NCBI RefSeq assembly: GCF_002887595.1
Contig: NZ_PEBU01000011.1
Location: 124,001 to 188,000, forward strand
From: Bowmanella denitrificans
GTDB taxonomy: Bacteria; Pseudomonadota; Gammaproteobacteria; Enterobacterales; Alteromonadaceae
Reading direction: 5' to 3'
Length of the DNA stretch: 64,000 nucleotides
In this document: positions 8,434-17,848 of the stretch, one piece after another
Position numbering within the stretch: position 1 is the first letter of the stretch
Layout: each line of letters begins with the position of its first letter
The notes under the pieces: model-generated
Told to the model about the DNA's origin: nothing
Database searches by the model: none
Seen by the model: only the letters and a program-made list of their open reading frames with translations
Made by a program: the position numbers and the translations under genes

Positions 8434-9221
8434 GGCATATCCTTTGGGGGCGGTTCACTTTTCTGTGCAGTGTTTTGCTGATGCATGTCCATCAGCATAC
8501 GTTGTATGTCACTTATCTGGCTTTGCAGATTTTCCACCTGATCGTGGATTTCATGAATACGGCGGTTTTGTACGGCGAGCTGATCTTTTTCTGCCGGGGT
8601 AATAAAAAACGATGCAATATAACCAGAGATAACCCCAAACAAACTGACACCACTGATAATCAATAGCACGCTGACGATTCTGCCAGCGGTGGAAACCGGA
8701 TAGTAGTCACCATACCCAACGGTGGAGATGGTAACCAGGCTCCACCAGATAGCATCTTCTGCGGTGGTGATGTTGGCTCCGGGTAAATCGTGCTCAATCA
8801 GATAAATAGAGAGTCCGGCTGCGCCAATAAGCAGTACCAGGGTAACCATCATAGTGGCCAGGGTGGTCTGAATGCGGTCTTTCAGCGAAGGTAAAGCCAG
8901 ATGGCGGGTTTGCTTAAGCAGGCGAATCACCCGCAGTACCTGCAGGAAGCGGGCAAAGCGGAAGGGCTCTATCATGGGAATACTGGCGACAAAATCTATC
9001 CAGTGTTCCTTAAAATACGTGGTTCTGTTTTTGGCCACCAACAGGTTGTAGGTGAAGTTCAACAAAAACAGCATGCAAATCAGGGTGTCCATAAACACCA
9101 GATAACTGTGTACATCTCTGGGCAGATCCATCAGTACCAGCACGCAAATATTGATGACCGCCACCAGCGACAGCACCATCATGCCGATATCAAAGGCACC
9201 GAGTTTATGTCCGCGAGCCAT
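8430..9221 (-). CDS. Voltage-gated-type potassium channel family protein
   Basis: 263 residues. About six membrane segments include an arginine-rich S4-like stretch (RFARFLQVLRVIRLLK, about residues 87-102), then a pore loop with the K+ selectivity filter TVGYGD (about residues 167-172). The C-terminal 60 residues, from about 210, form a coiled coil (NRRIHEIHDQVENLQ) suited to tetramer assembly. No RCK/TrkA domain is present. The start codon shares one base with the stop of the upstream DUF350 gene, so the two are translationally coupled. The 3' end overlaps the convergent GIY-YIG gene by 4 bases. Confidence 0.9.
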   Translation of the reverse strand: MARGHKLGAFDIGMMVLSLVAVINICVLVLMDLPRDVHSYLVFMDTLICMLFLLNFTYNLLVAKNRTTYFKEHWIDFVASIPMIEPFRFARFLQVLRVIRLLKQTRHLALPSLKDRIQTTLATMMVTLVLLIGAAGLSIYLIEHDLPGANITTAEDAIWWSLVTISTVGYGDYYPVSTAGRIVSVLLIISGVSLFGVISGYIASFFITPAEKDQLAVQNRRIHEIHDQVENLQSQISDIQRMLMDMHQQNTAQKSEPPPKDMP

Positions 9222-10123
9222 CAGGACACCAACCCAAGTAACAATAACGCCATACCTATAGTCAGGGCCATTTCAACGCTGGCCAGTCCGACATTATGTT
9301 GATGATCCACTTCCCGTACCAGATTAATACCGGGTAAAACCAATCGTTTGGCCGCCCAGGCCAGTGCGAACGTCAGCAAGGTAAACAGCATGGCCAGGAA
9401 CAGCCAGTTCAGCAGGTTACTCACATAAGCAGCGGGATGATATTCGAGCAACTGACTGGCGGCACTCACCGCAAAGGCGGTACCCAATAATAAGCCGCCA
9501 TGCTGAATGGCCAGGGCCACCTGACCACGTACCAACACGTCCTGCATAGAGTCGTTCTGATTGTCCTCGGCAAAGCGTCTTTCCATTAAACGGGTTGTGA
9601 CCAACATAACGGCCAGGGTGACAATAAAACCACTGAGAACCGCGATACCGCTGTGTATATCAAAACCTTCTGTCCACAGCAGGACACTTCTGATCATAAT
9701 GGCGATGGCAATAGAGCTGGCGCCGTCAACCAGGGCGATACTGACATTGCGGCCAAGGATCTGCTCACGCTTATCCAGTCTGTCCAACACCAGTCTGTCA
9801 TGAACAAAGCGCCCGATTTTAATCAGCAGTATGCCGACAACGCCATAAACCAACATTTGAATGGACTGGGCAAGATAGTCTTCGGAAGAGGCTTTTTCCG
9901 CTGCGCTCCATAAGATGATGGACAGTGCCAGCAAACTGGAGGCAATACTGATACCAAAGGCAAAATTGTCTTTGCCGGAAAGCTGGTCATTGCCGTCCAC
10001 CCTTGTCCAGACACCAAATACCCAGCGCATCAATACCAGTAACAACAGTGCAATCACTATATCCAATCCCTGGTACAGTAATGCCTGCGGAGAAAAAGTT
10101 AACGCTATCAGGTCTGAATTCAT
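9221..10123 (-). CDS. DUF350 family membrane protein
   Basis: 300 residues with about eight hydrophobic segments arranged as two similar halves, matching DUF350 proteins, which often consist of a duplicated four-helix unit. Conserved-looking GKDNFAFGISIAS sits in the first half and DGASSIAIAIMI at the start of the second. Biochemical function is unknown. It is the first gene of a two-gene unit with the K+ channel gene, and the one-base stop/start overlap suggests a shared role in ion or envelope homeostasis; that link is inference. It is divergent from glnE with 137 bases between starts. Confidence 0.78.
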   Translation of the reverse strand: MNSDLIALTFSPQALLYQGLDIVIALLLLVLMRWVFGVWTRVDGNDQLSGKDNFAFGISIASSLLALSIILWSAAEKASSEDYLAQSIQMLVYGVVGILLIKIGRFVHDRLVLDRLDKREQILGRNVSIALVDGASSIAIAIMIRSVLLWTEGFDIHSGIAVLSGFIVTLAVMLVTTRLMERRFAEDNQNDSMQDVLVRGQVALAIQHGGLLLGTAFAVSAASQLLEYHPAAYVSNLLNWLFLAMLFTLLTFALAWAAKRLVLPGINLVREVDHQHNVGLASVEMALTIGMALLLLGLVS

Positions 10124-10260
10124 TTGACCTTTATTCTTTATTCACCAAGACCTCAATTATTCAGTAGGTTAGCTATCAATCGCAAGTCTATTGGTAGGAT
10201 TGAGTGGAACTGGCATTATTAGCCATAACTTCATTGTACTTTTATCAGTAAGGAATTTTG

Positions 10261-13104
10261 ATGCAATCAACCATGCCGGCGGCTCTATTGGACATTAGTG
10301 AGAAGCACTGGGCGCTGCTGCTGGAAAAATACCCGCAGCATCCGTGGTTGGTTGAATATAAAACACAGGTCTTGCCACTGTTCGGCCTTAGTGACTTTAT
10401 TGCCAGAAGCTGCTGGCAGGACATTGATATTTTGCAGGATCTGCTGCAAGGCCAGGGATTAGTAGAGGGCGTTCCTGACTACGACAACTTACTAAGGGCG
10501 CAGTTGCCTGCTGATGTTAATGATGAGGCGGGCCTGCATAAAGTGCTGCGTCGCTTCCGGCGTCATCAGATGGTACGAATCGCTTGGTTGGATCTGACAT
10601 CGAGGCAAAGTATTGATACGTCGCTGAAGCAGGTTTCCAAACTTGCCAACGCCCTTATTCAGAATGCCTGTGACTGGTGCTATCGCCATTTGCAGGCGCG
10701 TTATGGCACCCCCATGTATCAGCGGACAGCACAACCCATGCTGGTAATTGGTATGGGAAAACTGGGGGGAGAAGAGCTGAATTTTTCCTCTGATATTGAC
10801 CTGATATTTTGCTACCCCGAGCAAGGCGAAACCCTAGGGGGACGTAAAATCCTGGAAAATCAGCAGTTCTTTACCAAGCTGGGGCAGAAACTGATCAGTG
10901 CTTTGAATCAGGTGACGGCCGATGGTCAGGTTTTTCGTGTGGACATGCGCCTACGCCCATTTGGTGAAAGTGGTCCGCTGGTGATGCATTTTTCAGCACT
11001 GGAGGATTATTATCAGGAGCAAGGGCGTGAATGGGAACGTTATGCCATGGTCAAAGCCAGGGTGATTAACCCTGTCGTCCCCCATACCGATGATCTAAAA
11101 GCCATTTTGCGGCCATTTGTGTTTCGTCGCTATATGGATTACTCCGCCATCGAAGCTCTGCGTAATATGAAGCGCCTGATTAGCCAGGAAGTGCGCCGTC
11201 GACAACTCACCGACAATATAAAGCTGGGGGCTGGTGGCATTCGGGAAGTGGAATTTATTGTTCAGGCCTTTCAACTAATTCGTGGCGGCCGGGAGGCGGC
11301 ATTGCAGCAACCGGGTTTGTTTGAGGTGCTTGAAGAACTCAAATTACGGCAATGGCTGGCAGAGGACGATGCAGACAGCCTGGGTGAAAGTTACCGCTTT
11401 CTGCGCAAGGCGGAACATCACCTGCAACAGTTTAACGATGCGCAAACTCAGACACTGCCAGATAACGACATCGACCGCCAGCGTTTGTGCCTGGCCATGG
11501 GATACCCTGACTATACGAGTTTTTGCCGGGCCCTTGAACAACATATGCAGACTATCCATGGCCAGTTTCAGGAACTGATTGGTGACGAAAACGAGCAAGG
11601 GGCCGATGAACAGATCAGTGAGTTGCAGGATTTATGGAACCTGCCGCTGTCAGATGGCGAAGCGCTGACTTTACTGCAAAATCTGTTGCAAACGACTGTT
11701 GCCGAAGCCTTCTGGGCAGAGCTGAGGGATTTTGCCCAGGACATGCGCGCGCGCGCCATAGGCCCAAGAGGCAGGGAATCGTTGGATAAACTGATGCCCT
11801 GGGTGCTTAATGCCTGTATCAAAGACTCAAATCAACCACAGTTGGTATTACAGCGTCTGACCGGAGTGGTAAAAGCGGTTTGCCGAAGAACGGCCTATCT
11901 GGATTTGTTACTGGAAAATCCTGGAGCCCTGGCGCAACTGGTCAGGCTGTGTAACGCCAGTCCCTGGATTGCCGAGCAGATTGGTCGTTTCCCTATCTTG
12001 CTGGATGAGTTACTTAACCCTCAGCATTTGTATCAATTGGCGCCGCTGGATGGTTACTTTAACGAATTACGCCAGTTTATGCTGCGTATCCCTGAACAGG
12101 ATTTAGAAGCCCGCATGGAAGCCATGCGGCAATTTAAATTGGGGCAACAACTGAAGATCGCCGCCGCTGATGTCACTCATGTGCTGCCACTGATGAAGGT
12201 CAGTGATCATCTGACCTTTCTGGCCGAAGCGATGATTAAACAGGTGGTGCTGGACGCCTGGCAACAGATGACGGAACGTTATGGACGTCCGGCCGGGCTA
12301 GAAGGCAGTGATTTGGGCTTTGGTGTCATCGCTTATGGCAAGTTAGGGGGGATTGAACTGGGATATGGTTCAGACCTGGATCTGGTGTTTGTGCACAATT
12401 GTGACAGCTGTGAAGATACCGATGGGCCTAAAGCCATTGAATCCCGCCAGTTTTATCTGAAGTTGGCCCAGCGGATTATGCACCTGTTTAACACCAAGAC
12501 AGCCTCGGGGGATCTGTACGAAACCGATTTACGATTGCGTCCATCGGGGAATTCCGGGCTGTTGGTTTGCCATATTAACGGTTTTGCCGAATATCAGCGT
12601 GCTGAGGCCTGGACCTGGGAGCACCAGGCGTTGTGTCGCAGTCGCTTTGTGTTTGGCGATGAGACCCTGGCCAAAGCATTCAGACAAACTCGCCAGGACA
12701 TACTCTGCCAGCCCAGAGATAAGCAAAAGCTGGCGCAGGACGTACGGCAGATGCGAGAAAAAATGCGCGAACACTTGCAGGCCGGACAAGGCTTTGATCT
12801 TAAACAGGGCAGTGGCGGCATCGCCGATATAGAGTTTCTGACCCAGTACTGGGTGTTGAGCGAAAGCCATCAGCAACCGGCCTTGTGCTTCTGGTCTGAC
12901 AATGTGCGTATCCTTGAAAGTCTGCAACAGCATCAGATCATCAAGCCGGAATGGGCCAAGGCGCTGACCGAAGCATACCTGGCTTATCGCAACGCTGGTC
13001 ACCGCTATGTTCTGGACGGTAGGAGTGCCGTGGATGACAGTGGTCAGTTTGAAACATTGCGTGAACAGGTGCGGCAGATCTGGCAACAAACCCTGGGGGG
13101 ATAA
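10261..13104 (+). CDS. glnE: Bifunctional glutamine synthetase adenylyltransferase / adenylyl-removing enzyme
   Basis: 947 residues, full length for GlnE, which adenylylates and deadenylylates glutamine synthetase in response to PII. Two nucleotidyltransferase domains are visible: the N-terminal one with the NFSSDIDLIF motif (about residue 178) and the C-terminal one with GYGSDLDLVF (about residue 703). Each supplies the Gly/Ser and Asp-x-Asp metal-binding pattern, and each is followed by its own GGIREVEF or GGIADIEF-type GlnE motif. ATG 10261 is chosen because TAAGGAA lies 7 bases upstream; a TTG directly before it is in frame but not needed. Standing alone on the plus strand. Confidence 0.97.
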   Translation: MQSTMPAALLDISEKHWALLLEKYPQHPWLVEYKTQVLPLFGLSDFIARSCWQDIDILQDLLQGQGLVEGVPDYDNLLRAQLPADVNDEAGLHKVLRRFRRHQMVRIAWLDLTSRQSIDTSLKQVSKLANALIQNACDWCYRHLQARYGTPMYQRTAQPMLVIGMGKLGGEELNFSSDIDLIFCYPEQGETLGGRKILENQQFFTKLGQKLISALNQVTADGQVFRVDMRLRPFGESGPLVMHFSALEDYYQEQGREWERYAMVKARVINPVVPHTDDLKAILRPFVFRRYMDYSAIEALRNMKRLISQEVRRRQLTDNIKLGAGGIREVEFIVQAFQLIRGGREAALQQPGLFEVLEELKLRQWLAEDDADSLGESYRFLRKAEHHLQQFNDAQTQTLPDNDIDRQRLCLAMGYPDYTSFCRALEQHMQTIHGQFQELIGDENEQGADEQISELQDLWNLPLSDGEALTLLQNLLQTTVAEAFWAELRDFAQDMRARAIGPRGRESLDKLMPWVLNACIKDSNQPQLVLQRLTGVVKAVCRRTAYLDLLLENPGALAQLVRLCNASPWIAEQIGRFPILLDELLNPQHLYQLAPLDGYFNELRQFMLRIPEQDLEARMEAMRQFKLGQQLKIAAADVTHVLPLMKVSDHLTFLAEAMIKQVVLDAWQQMTERYGRPAGLEGSDLGFGVIAYGKLGGIELGYGSDLDLVFVHNCDSCEDTDGPKAIESRQFYLKLAQRIMHLFNTKTASGDLYETDLRLRPSGNSGLLVCHINGFAEYQRAEAWTWEHQALCRSRFVFGDETLAKAFRQTRQDILCQPRDKQKLAQDVRQMREKMREHLQAGQGFDLKQGSGGIADIEFLTQYWVLSESHQQPALCFWSDNVRILESLQQHQIIKPEWAKALTEAYLAYRNAGHRYVLDGRSAVDDSGQFETLREQVRQIWQQTLGG

Positions 13105-13131
13105 TTTATCTGCGGCGAGACATGGCGATCG

Positions 13132-13788
13132 CTACTTCAGTGAATTGGCTTTTTCAACTTCACTGCTGATGGCGGGATCAGTCGGGCTGCAAAATTGTCG
13201 CAGATAATCTGTGGGGTGATCGGTAATCACCAGTGAGCGTTGTTTAGGGCAGAAAAAGCCTTCCACTGTGCCACTGAAATTGCTGTCCACCGCGCGGGCA
13301 ATTTTATTCAGGGTGCCGACGACGGTGTCGTCCACCTGAAAGTTGTTTTTTACCACAAAGTCCTGGTCCAGTTCCCATATCACCTGCATGCCTTCACTTT
13401 GCGCATAGTCAGTGATGATTTCTCGTAAGGTGCCACCGGCCTTAAAGGTACGGTATTTATGTTCACCTACCCATCGACCCGATACGGGCTTTTGGATGCT
13501 CTCCATGGCTTGCAGTCTGTCATTTAGTGGCGTGTCTTTATTGGACAACTCCATAACAAAGTCACTCTTTTCCTCTGGATTCGGAACCCCAGCAGAAGTA
13601 CGGTATTCAGCGTAGAAATCAGACAAACCACGGGCTGGATCTTTTTTAACTGTCTGCCCCTGAGGTACAGGCGCATCTTTCTGATTTTTCTGCAGTTGAA
13701 TCACCACTACAGCAATCACAATAAGCACGGCCGCCAGGCCTAACTGCCTGGCCCAGAACATACTGGAGGAAAAAGATTTCTTACTCAT
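13132..13788 (-). CDS. TcpQ/PilL-like domain protein with N-terminal membrane anchor
   Basis: 218 residues. One N-terminal membrane segment (about 16-31, LAAVLIVIAVVVIQL) is followed by a low-complexity linker and a C-terminal domain (about 110-195) resembling the TcpQ C-terminal domain of pilus and secretion proteins: YRTFKAGGTLREII, then a strand-rich part ending RSLVIT. TcpQ/PilL-type proteins help secretins of type IV pilus or type II-like systems, but no pilus gene is nearby. It is convergent with glnE and upstream of nothing on its strand; the lpxL-like gene precedes it by 28 bases, so the two may be cotranscribed. Confidence 0.72.
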   Translation of the reverse strand: MSKKSFSSSMFWARQLGLAAVLIVIAVVVIQLQKNQKDAPVPQGQTVKKDPARGLSDFYAEYRTSAGVPNPEEKSDFVMELSNKDTPLNDRLQAMESIQKPVSGRWVGEHKYRTFKAGGTLREIITDYAQSEGMQVIWELDQDFVVKNNFQVDDTVVGTLNKIARAVDSNFSGTVEGFFCPKQRSLVITDHPTDYLRQFCSPTDPAISSEVEKANSLK

Positions 13789-13816
13789 GTTTTGGATATT
13801 GCCACGCTTTGTTTAC

Positions 13817-14767
13817 TCAGTATAGAGAAGTTGGATTTTCCGGTGGACGGGTTTTGTAACGCTTGTGCATCCACAAATATTGCTCAGGCGCCATCATAAC
13901 TAACTCTTCCACTTTACGATTTACCCTTGCCACATCTTCTTTATCGTCACCTGAGGGGAAATTCTCAAGGCCGGGTAACACGCGTATTTCATAACCCTCA
14001 GCGGTACGTAAGGGCACCAGAAACACCGTTTCACAGTTTGATTGGCTGGCAAACAACAATGTACCTGTGGTGGTGGCGGCATCAGGCACGGCAAAAAAAG
14101 GCACATATTCACAACGTTTTGGGCCGTAATCCTGATCCGGCAGGTACAGGCACAGCTCGCCGCTGTTGAGTGCTTTTAACATTTCACCGACACCACGCTT
14201 ATGTATCATGTATTTATTGGAGCGGGCGCGGCCATGGTACTGCATATATTCCATTAAGGGGTTATTGTGGCGGCGGTAAAACACCACCGAAGGGTGAACA
14301 TTGCCCATTACCCGGCAGTTGAATTCGAGATTCATATTGTGAATGGCCAGTCCAAGTACGCCTTTACCTTTGGCTAAAATGGCCTGAATGTGTTCATAAC
14401 CTACCACTTTACCCAGTTTTTGCACCCGCCAGTCGGGCCACCACCAGCCCATACTGGCTTCGAACATAGCCATGCCAGCGGCTTCAAAATTCTGTAAAAC
14501 CAGTGCATCTCTGGCGGGTTTGTCCATCTGCGGAAAGGCCAGTTCAAGATTGCGCTCCGCTACCCGTCTGCGCGATTTCACCGCTTTGTGCAACAAACGA
14601 CCAATAGTTTTACCTAATGTGAGCTGCAGCCGATAAGGCAACCAGGAAATTAAGTAAAGCATGCCAATACTCAACCAGGTCAGCCAATATCTGGGATGAA
14701 AGAAACTTAATTGGAAACGGGGAGCTTTAACCTGCACTGCAAGACCAAGTGAAAAAGTTTGCCGCAT
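13817..14767 (-). CDS. lpxL: LpxL-type lipid A lauroyl acyltransferase
   Basis: 316 residues, close in length and sequence to E. coli LpxL. It shares the FHPRYWLTWL opening, RNLELAFPQM, the catalytic HX4(D/E) motif as HNMNLE, the PDQDYGP segment and the MAPEQYLWMHKRYKTRP ending. The family transfers a secondary acyl chain from acyl-ACP to Kdo2-lipid IVA at the inner membrane. One N-terminal hydrophobic segment (about 31-47) is present. It is divergent from hldE, another LPS gene, with 89 bases between starts. LpxM or LpxP function cannot be excluded from sequence. Confidence 0.9.
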   Translation of the reverse strand: MRQTFSLGLAVQVKAPRFQLSFFHPRYWLTWLSIGMLYLISWLPYRLQLTLGKTIGRLLHKAVKSRRRVAERNLELAFPQMDKPARDALVLQNFEAAGMAMFEASMGWWWPDWRVQKLGKVVGYEHIQAILAKGKGVLGLAIHNMNLEFNCRVMGNVHPSVVFYRRHNNPLMEYMQYHGRARSNKYMIHKRGVGEMLKALNSGELCLYLPDQDYGPKRCEYVPFFAVPDAATTTGTLLFASQSNCETVFLVPLRTAEGYEIRVLPGLENFPSGDDKEDVARVNRKVEELVMMAPEQYLWMHKRYKTRPPENPTSLY

Positions 14768-14817
14768 TCTAGCCTAATTTTTTCCAGTCCGACATCGGAC
14801 CGCCTGGCTTTACCCTG

Positions 14818-14826
14818 TGGTACAAT
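14818..14826 (+). promoter_or_regulatory. Possible extended -10 promoter for hldE
   Basis: TGG directly before TACAAT fits an extended -10 element, 30 bases upstream of the hldE ATG. No good -35 box stands at the right distance, which extended -10 promoters can tolerate. Position and sequence are seen; activity is inference. Confidence 0.4.
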
Positions 14827-14856
14827 CCGCGCAGAAATATTAGTGGACTGTAAGTA

Positions 14857-16287
14857 ATGAATATTCCTGATTTTTCCAAAGCACGGGTGTTGGTGGTAGG
14901 CGATATTATGCTGGACAGATATTGGTCTGGTTCTACGGCCCGCATCTCGCCTGAAGCACCTGTGCCTGTGGTCAGGATTGGTCAAAGCGAAGATAGGCCA
15001 GGTGGTGCAGCTAACGTGGCCCTTAATCTGGCGGCACTTGGCGCTACTGTGACATTGGTGGGTATGACCGGCGGCGACGATGCCGCCGCCGTGTTGACGC
15101 AAAAACTTACCTCTATGGGAATTGATTGTGCGTTTGAGTCAGTGCCCGGGTTGGACACTATTACTAAGCTGAGGGTACTGAGCCGCAATCAACAGTTGAT
15201 TCGACTGGATTTTGAGCAAAGTTTTGCCGAGGTAGGCAAAGCGGCATTGTCAGCCCGGGTTGAGCGTCTGCTGCCACAGCACGATCTGTTGCTGTTGTCC
15301 GATTATGACAAAGGTAGCCTGAGTGAAGTGGCTGAACTCATCACATTGGCCAAAACAGCGGGTATTCCTATTGTGGTGGACCCCAAAGGAAGTGATTTTG
15401 CCAAGTATCAGGGCGCCAGCTTACTGACCCCCAATATGAATGAATTCCAGCAAATAGTTGGGCACAGTCAGACCGAAACACAGCTTGTTGATAAAGCTCA
15501 GCAATTGCTGGAGACATTACAACTGGAAGCGCTGCTGGTGACACGTTCTGAACAGGGGATGACACTCATCTGCCCCGGTAAGAGCGAGCTACATTTGCCT
15601 GCTAAAGCCAAAGAAGTGTATGACGTTACCGGTGCCGGCGATACTGTGATTGCCACCCTGGCGGCTTCGGTAGCCACAGGGTGCAACTGGGCCCAGGCTT
15701 GTATGCTGGCCAATGCTGCGGCAGGTATCGTGGTGGGCAAATTAGGTACATCCACCGTCAGTCGTTCAGAGCTTGCCATGGCGGTGGCTGAGGAACAGGA
15801 CGTTGGGCGCGGTGTGATGACACAGCAGCAAATGCTGCTGGCTGTGCAGGCAGCCAAAGCTCGGGGTGAGAAAGTGGTAATGACCAATGGCTGCTTCGAC
15901 ATTTTGCACGCCGGTCACGTCTCTTATCTGGAAAATGCTGCCAAATTGGGCGACAGATTAATTGTGGCGGTCAATGACGACGATTCGGTGCGCCGTTTAA
16001 AAGGTGAGGGCAGGCCGGTAAACCGGGTTGACAGACGCATGTCAGTGCTGGCTGGCCTGGCTGCGGTGGATTGGGTGTTCTCATTCAGTGAAGATACTCC
16101 GCAACGGGTGATTAGCGAGCTTTTGCCGGATGTGTTGGTAAAAGGTGGTGATTACACAATTGAACAGATCGCCGGTGCCGAAGACGTACTTGCCAATGGT
16201 GGCGAAGTCAAGGTGTTAAACTTTGAGGACGGCGTGTCGACGACTGGCATCATTCGCCAAATCACCGACAGCCAGAAAGGCGGTTAA
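14857..16287 (+). CDS. hldE: Bifunctional D-glycero-beta-D-manno-heptose 7-phosphate kinase / 1-phosphate adenylyltransferase
   Basis: 476 residues, the usual fused length. Residues 1-320 form a ribokinase-like (PfkB) kinase with [14 protein letters not shown] near the N-terminus and the DVTGAGDT anion-hole/catalytic Asp motif (about residues 259-266). Residues 340-476 form a cytidylyltransferase-fold domain with [16 protein letters not shown], the HxGH nucleotide-binding motif. The enzyme makes ADP-heptose precursor for the LPS core in the cytoplasm. It is followed by a terminator at 16341, so it is separate from the exopolysaccharide locus downstream. Confidence 0.97.
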   Translation: MNIPDFSKARVLVVGDIMLDRYWSGSTARISPEAPVPVVRIGQSEDRPGGAANVALNLAALGATVTLVGMTGGDDAAAVLTQKLTSMGIDCAFESVPGLDTITKLRVLSRNQQLIRLDFEQSFAEVGKAALSARVERLLPQHDLLLLSDYDKGSLSEVAELITLAKTAGIPIVVDPKGSDFAKYQGASLLTPNMNEFQQIVGHSQTETQLVDKAQQLLETLQLEALLVTRSEQGMTLICPGKSELHLPAKAKEVYDVTGAGDTVIATLAASVATGCNWAQACMLANAAAGIVVGKLGTSTVSRSELAMAVAEEQDVGRGVMTQQQMLLAVQAAKARGEKVVMTNGCFDILHAGHVSYLENAAKLGDRLIVAVNDDDSVRRLKGEGRPVNRVDRRMSVLAGLAAVDWVFSFSEDTPQRVISELLPDVLVKGGDYTIEQIAGAEDVLANGGEVKVLNFEDGVSTTGIIRQITDSQKGG

Positions 16288-16340
16288 TAGTAGGGAGTGT
16301 TTATCTTTGTTCATTGCTTATGCAGTCGACCTAAATCGTG

Positions 16341-16360
16341 GCAGGCATAGCCTGCTTTTT
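16341..16360 (+). terminator. Short rho-independent terminator after hldE
   Basis: GCAGGC and GCCTGC form a 6-bp stem around a 3-base loop, followed directly by five T. It lies 53 bases after the hldE stop and marks the border between LPS-core and exopolysaccharide genes. Confidence 0.65.
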
Positions 16361-16383
16361 AACAGCTGATAATACTTTCTGTA

Positions 16384-16471
16384 ATGCTCTAATCTGCTCC
16401 GCTTTTTTATTCAATGCGGTGACAAGTATAGTATTTGCTTGTTTTTGGAGCAGGCTTTAGCATTAGAGCAT
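16384..16471 (+). repeat. Large bulged inverted repeat in the leader of the XrtA-associated ATPase gene
   Basis: Outer arms ATGCTCTAAT (16384-16393) and ATTAGAGCAT (16462-16471) are exact complements. The adjoining inner arms CTGCTCC (16394-16400) and GGAGCAG (16447-16453) are too. Together they make 17 paired bases interrupted by one 8-base bulge (16454-16461, GCTTTAGC) and closed by a 46-base AT-rich loop. It ends 45 bases before the next start codon. It could be a leader RNA structure or the remnant of a small repeat element. Confidence 0.7.
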
Positions 16472-16516
16472 CAAGTCACGGGAACGTGATGGGTAATTAT
16501 TTGAGCGGATTTATTC

Positions 16517-17557
16517 ATGTACGAAAGCTTCTACGGACTTAGCGCCAAACCCTTTCAACTGACTCCCGATCCTAGTTTTTTCTTTGCCAGTAAGTGGCAC
16601 AAAAGAGCCCTTTCCTATTTGGAATACGGTCTGGCCCAGGCGGAAGGCTTTATCGTCATTACGGGGGGCATAGGGACGGGTAAAACCACCATTGCCAATA
16701 GCCTGCTGGAAGAAATTCAGGGAGATATCTTTGCTGCGCAAATCGTAACGCCCAAATTGTCTCCGGATGAACTGGTAAAAATGGTGGCCAGTAAGTTTGA
16801 ATTGAATGTCGAGGGTAAATCTAAAGCAGATATTCTTAAGGACCTAGAGAAATTTTTATTTCAATTGCATCAACAAGGTAAACGTGCCTTATTGTTAGTG
16901 GATGAGGCGCAAAACCTGCCACTGGAAACCATTGAAGAGCTGCGTATGCTGTCTAATTTCCAGGCCAAAGGTAAACCTTTGCTGCAAAGCTTTTTGCTTG
17001 GTCAGGAAGAGTTGCAACCTATTTTGCGTGCACCAAATATGGAGCAATTCAGACAGCGCATCGTGGCGTCTTGCCACCTGTCTCCGCTAACTGATAGCGA
17101 TGTTCGCCGTTATATTGAATTTCGCTTACAGCATGCTGGCTGGCGTGGTGCCTCGCTTTTTACTGAAGGTGCTTATCAAAAGATCTTTGAGTTCACCCAA
17201 GGGGTACCGCGCAAAATCAATACCTTAACTGACCGTATTCTGTTGTATGGATTTCTGGAAGAGCTACAAGAACTGGATGAGAATGCGGTAGAAGCCGTAG
17301 TTAATGAAGTGGCGGATGAGATGTTTATTCAGCCTCCGGCTCCCGTGGCTGACAACAGCCCTATTCGGGAAACAGACGGCACAGTTGCTGTCGGTGATGC
17401 GAGCAAAGATATTAAATACTATAAAGATATGCTCAAAGAACTGACCGACGCATTGGATGATGCCATCAACCAAAAAGTTAAATTAACCCGGTATATCGAT
17501 AAGTTGCTAAAAAAGAAATACAAGACCTATATTCGCCTGAAGTCAGATGAAGAATGA
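16517..17557 (+). CDS. XrtA/PEP-CTERM system-associated AAA ATPase
   Basis: 346 residues opening MYESFYGLSAKPFQLTPDP, the signature start of ExeA-like AAA ATPases linked to exosortase A loci. Walker A is GGIGTGKTT (about residues 51-59) and Walker B is ALLLVDEAQ (about 121-129). The last 50 residues are charged and helical (KLTRYIDKLLKKKYKTY), possibly coiled coil. The family is a constant marker of XrtA exopolysaccharide loci; its target is unknown, with a role in assembling the export apparatus only inferred. It is preceded by the large inverted repeat and followed by a short membrane-protein ORF. Confidence 0.92.
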   Translation: MYESFYGLSAKPFQLTPDPSFFFASKWHKRALSYLEYGLAQAEGFIVITGGIGTGKTTIANSLLEEIQGDIFAAQIVTPKLSPDELVKMVASKFELNVEGKSKADILKDLEKFLFQLHQQGKRALLLVDEAQNLPLETIEELRMLSNFQAKGKPLLQSFLLGQEELQPILRAPNMEQFRQRIVASCHLSPLTDSDVRRYIEFRLQHAGWRGASLFTEGAYQKIFEFTQGVPRKINTLTDRILLYGFLEELQELDENAVEAVVNEVADEMFIQPPAPVADNSPIRETDGTVAVGDASKDIKYYKDMLKELTDALDDAINQKVKLTRYIDKLLKKKYKTYIRLKSDEE

Positions 17558-17710
17558 CTTATACGGCCTTGTTCCCATCAGTGCAACAGGCCCTAAATGG
17601 AACTGTTTTAAATTTGCACAATCCAAGTTTATACATTAATGCTTATTGCTGGGTATTAATGGCACGAAAACAATAAAAAGTGAACTAGCTGGTTATTCAA
17701 GGGGAAGTGC

Positions 17711-17848
17711 ATGAAAGGGTCAGATATGCTTGAACCTGGTTTCAAGCTGAGAAAGCCATCAAGAAGACAGGCCTATTACCATGGTAAATATCACCGTGAA
17801 CTACTGATGATAGGCCTGTTATTGATTGCTTTAGCAGTATTACTTTAA
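17711..17848 (+). CDS. Predicted 45-residue single-span membrane protein
   Basis: A 45-codon frame starts at ATG 17711 with a strong ribosome site (AAGGGGAAG, about 5 bases upstream). A basic N-terminal half (KLRKPSRRQAYYHGKYHRE) is followed by one hydrophobic helix (LLMIGLLLIALAVLL) reaching the C-terminus, which suggests an N-in tail-anchored span. It overlaps the 3' end of the convergent barrel gene by 4 bases. It lies between two XrtA-associated genes. I do not recognise a family. The ribosome site and the clean charge/hydrophobic split argue for a real gene; no homology evidence is available here. Confidence 0.5.
   Translation: MKGSDMLEPGFKLRKPSRRQAYYHGKYHRELLMIGLLLIALAVLL

Noticed and set aside
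16339-16357. TGGCAGG...CTGC as a sigma-54 promoter before the XrtA-associated ATPase
   Set aside because: The two elements are 2 bases too far apart, and the sequence is better explained as the hldE terminator hairpin.
17574-17604. Possible terminator GGCCTTGTT...AACAGGCC after the XrtA-associated ATPase
   Set aside because: The stem has a bulge and no T run follows.
17660-17676. TGGCACG resembling a sigma-54 -24 box
   Set aside because: No GC at the matching -12 position; the distal part reads ACAATA.
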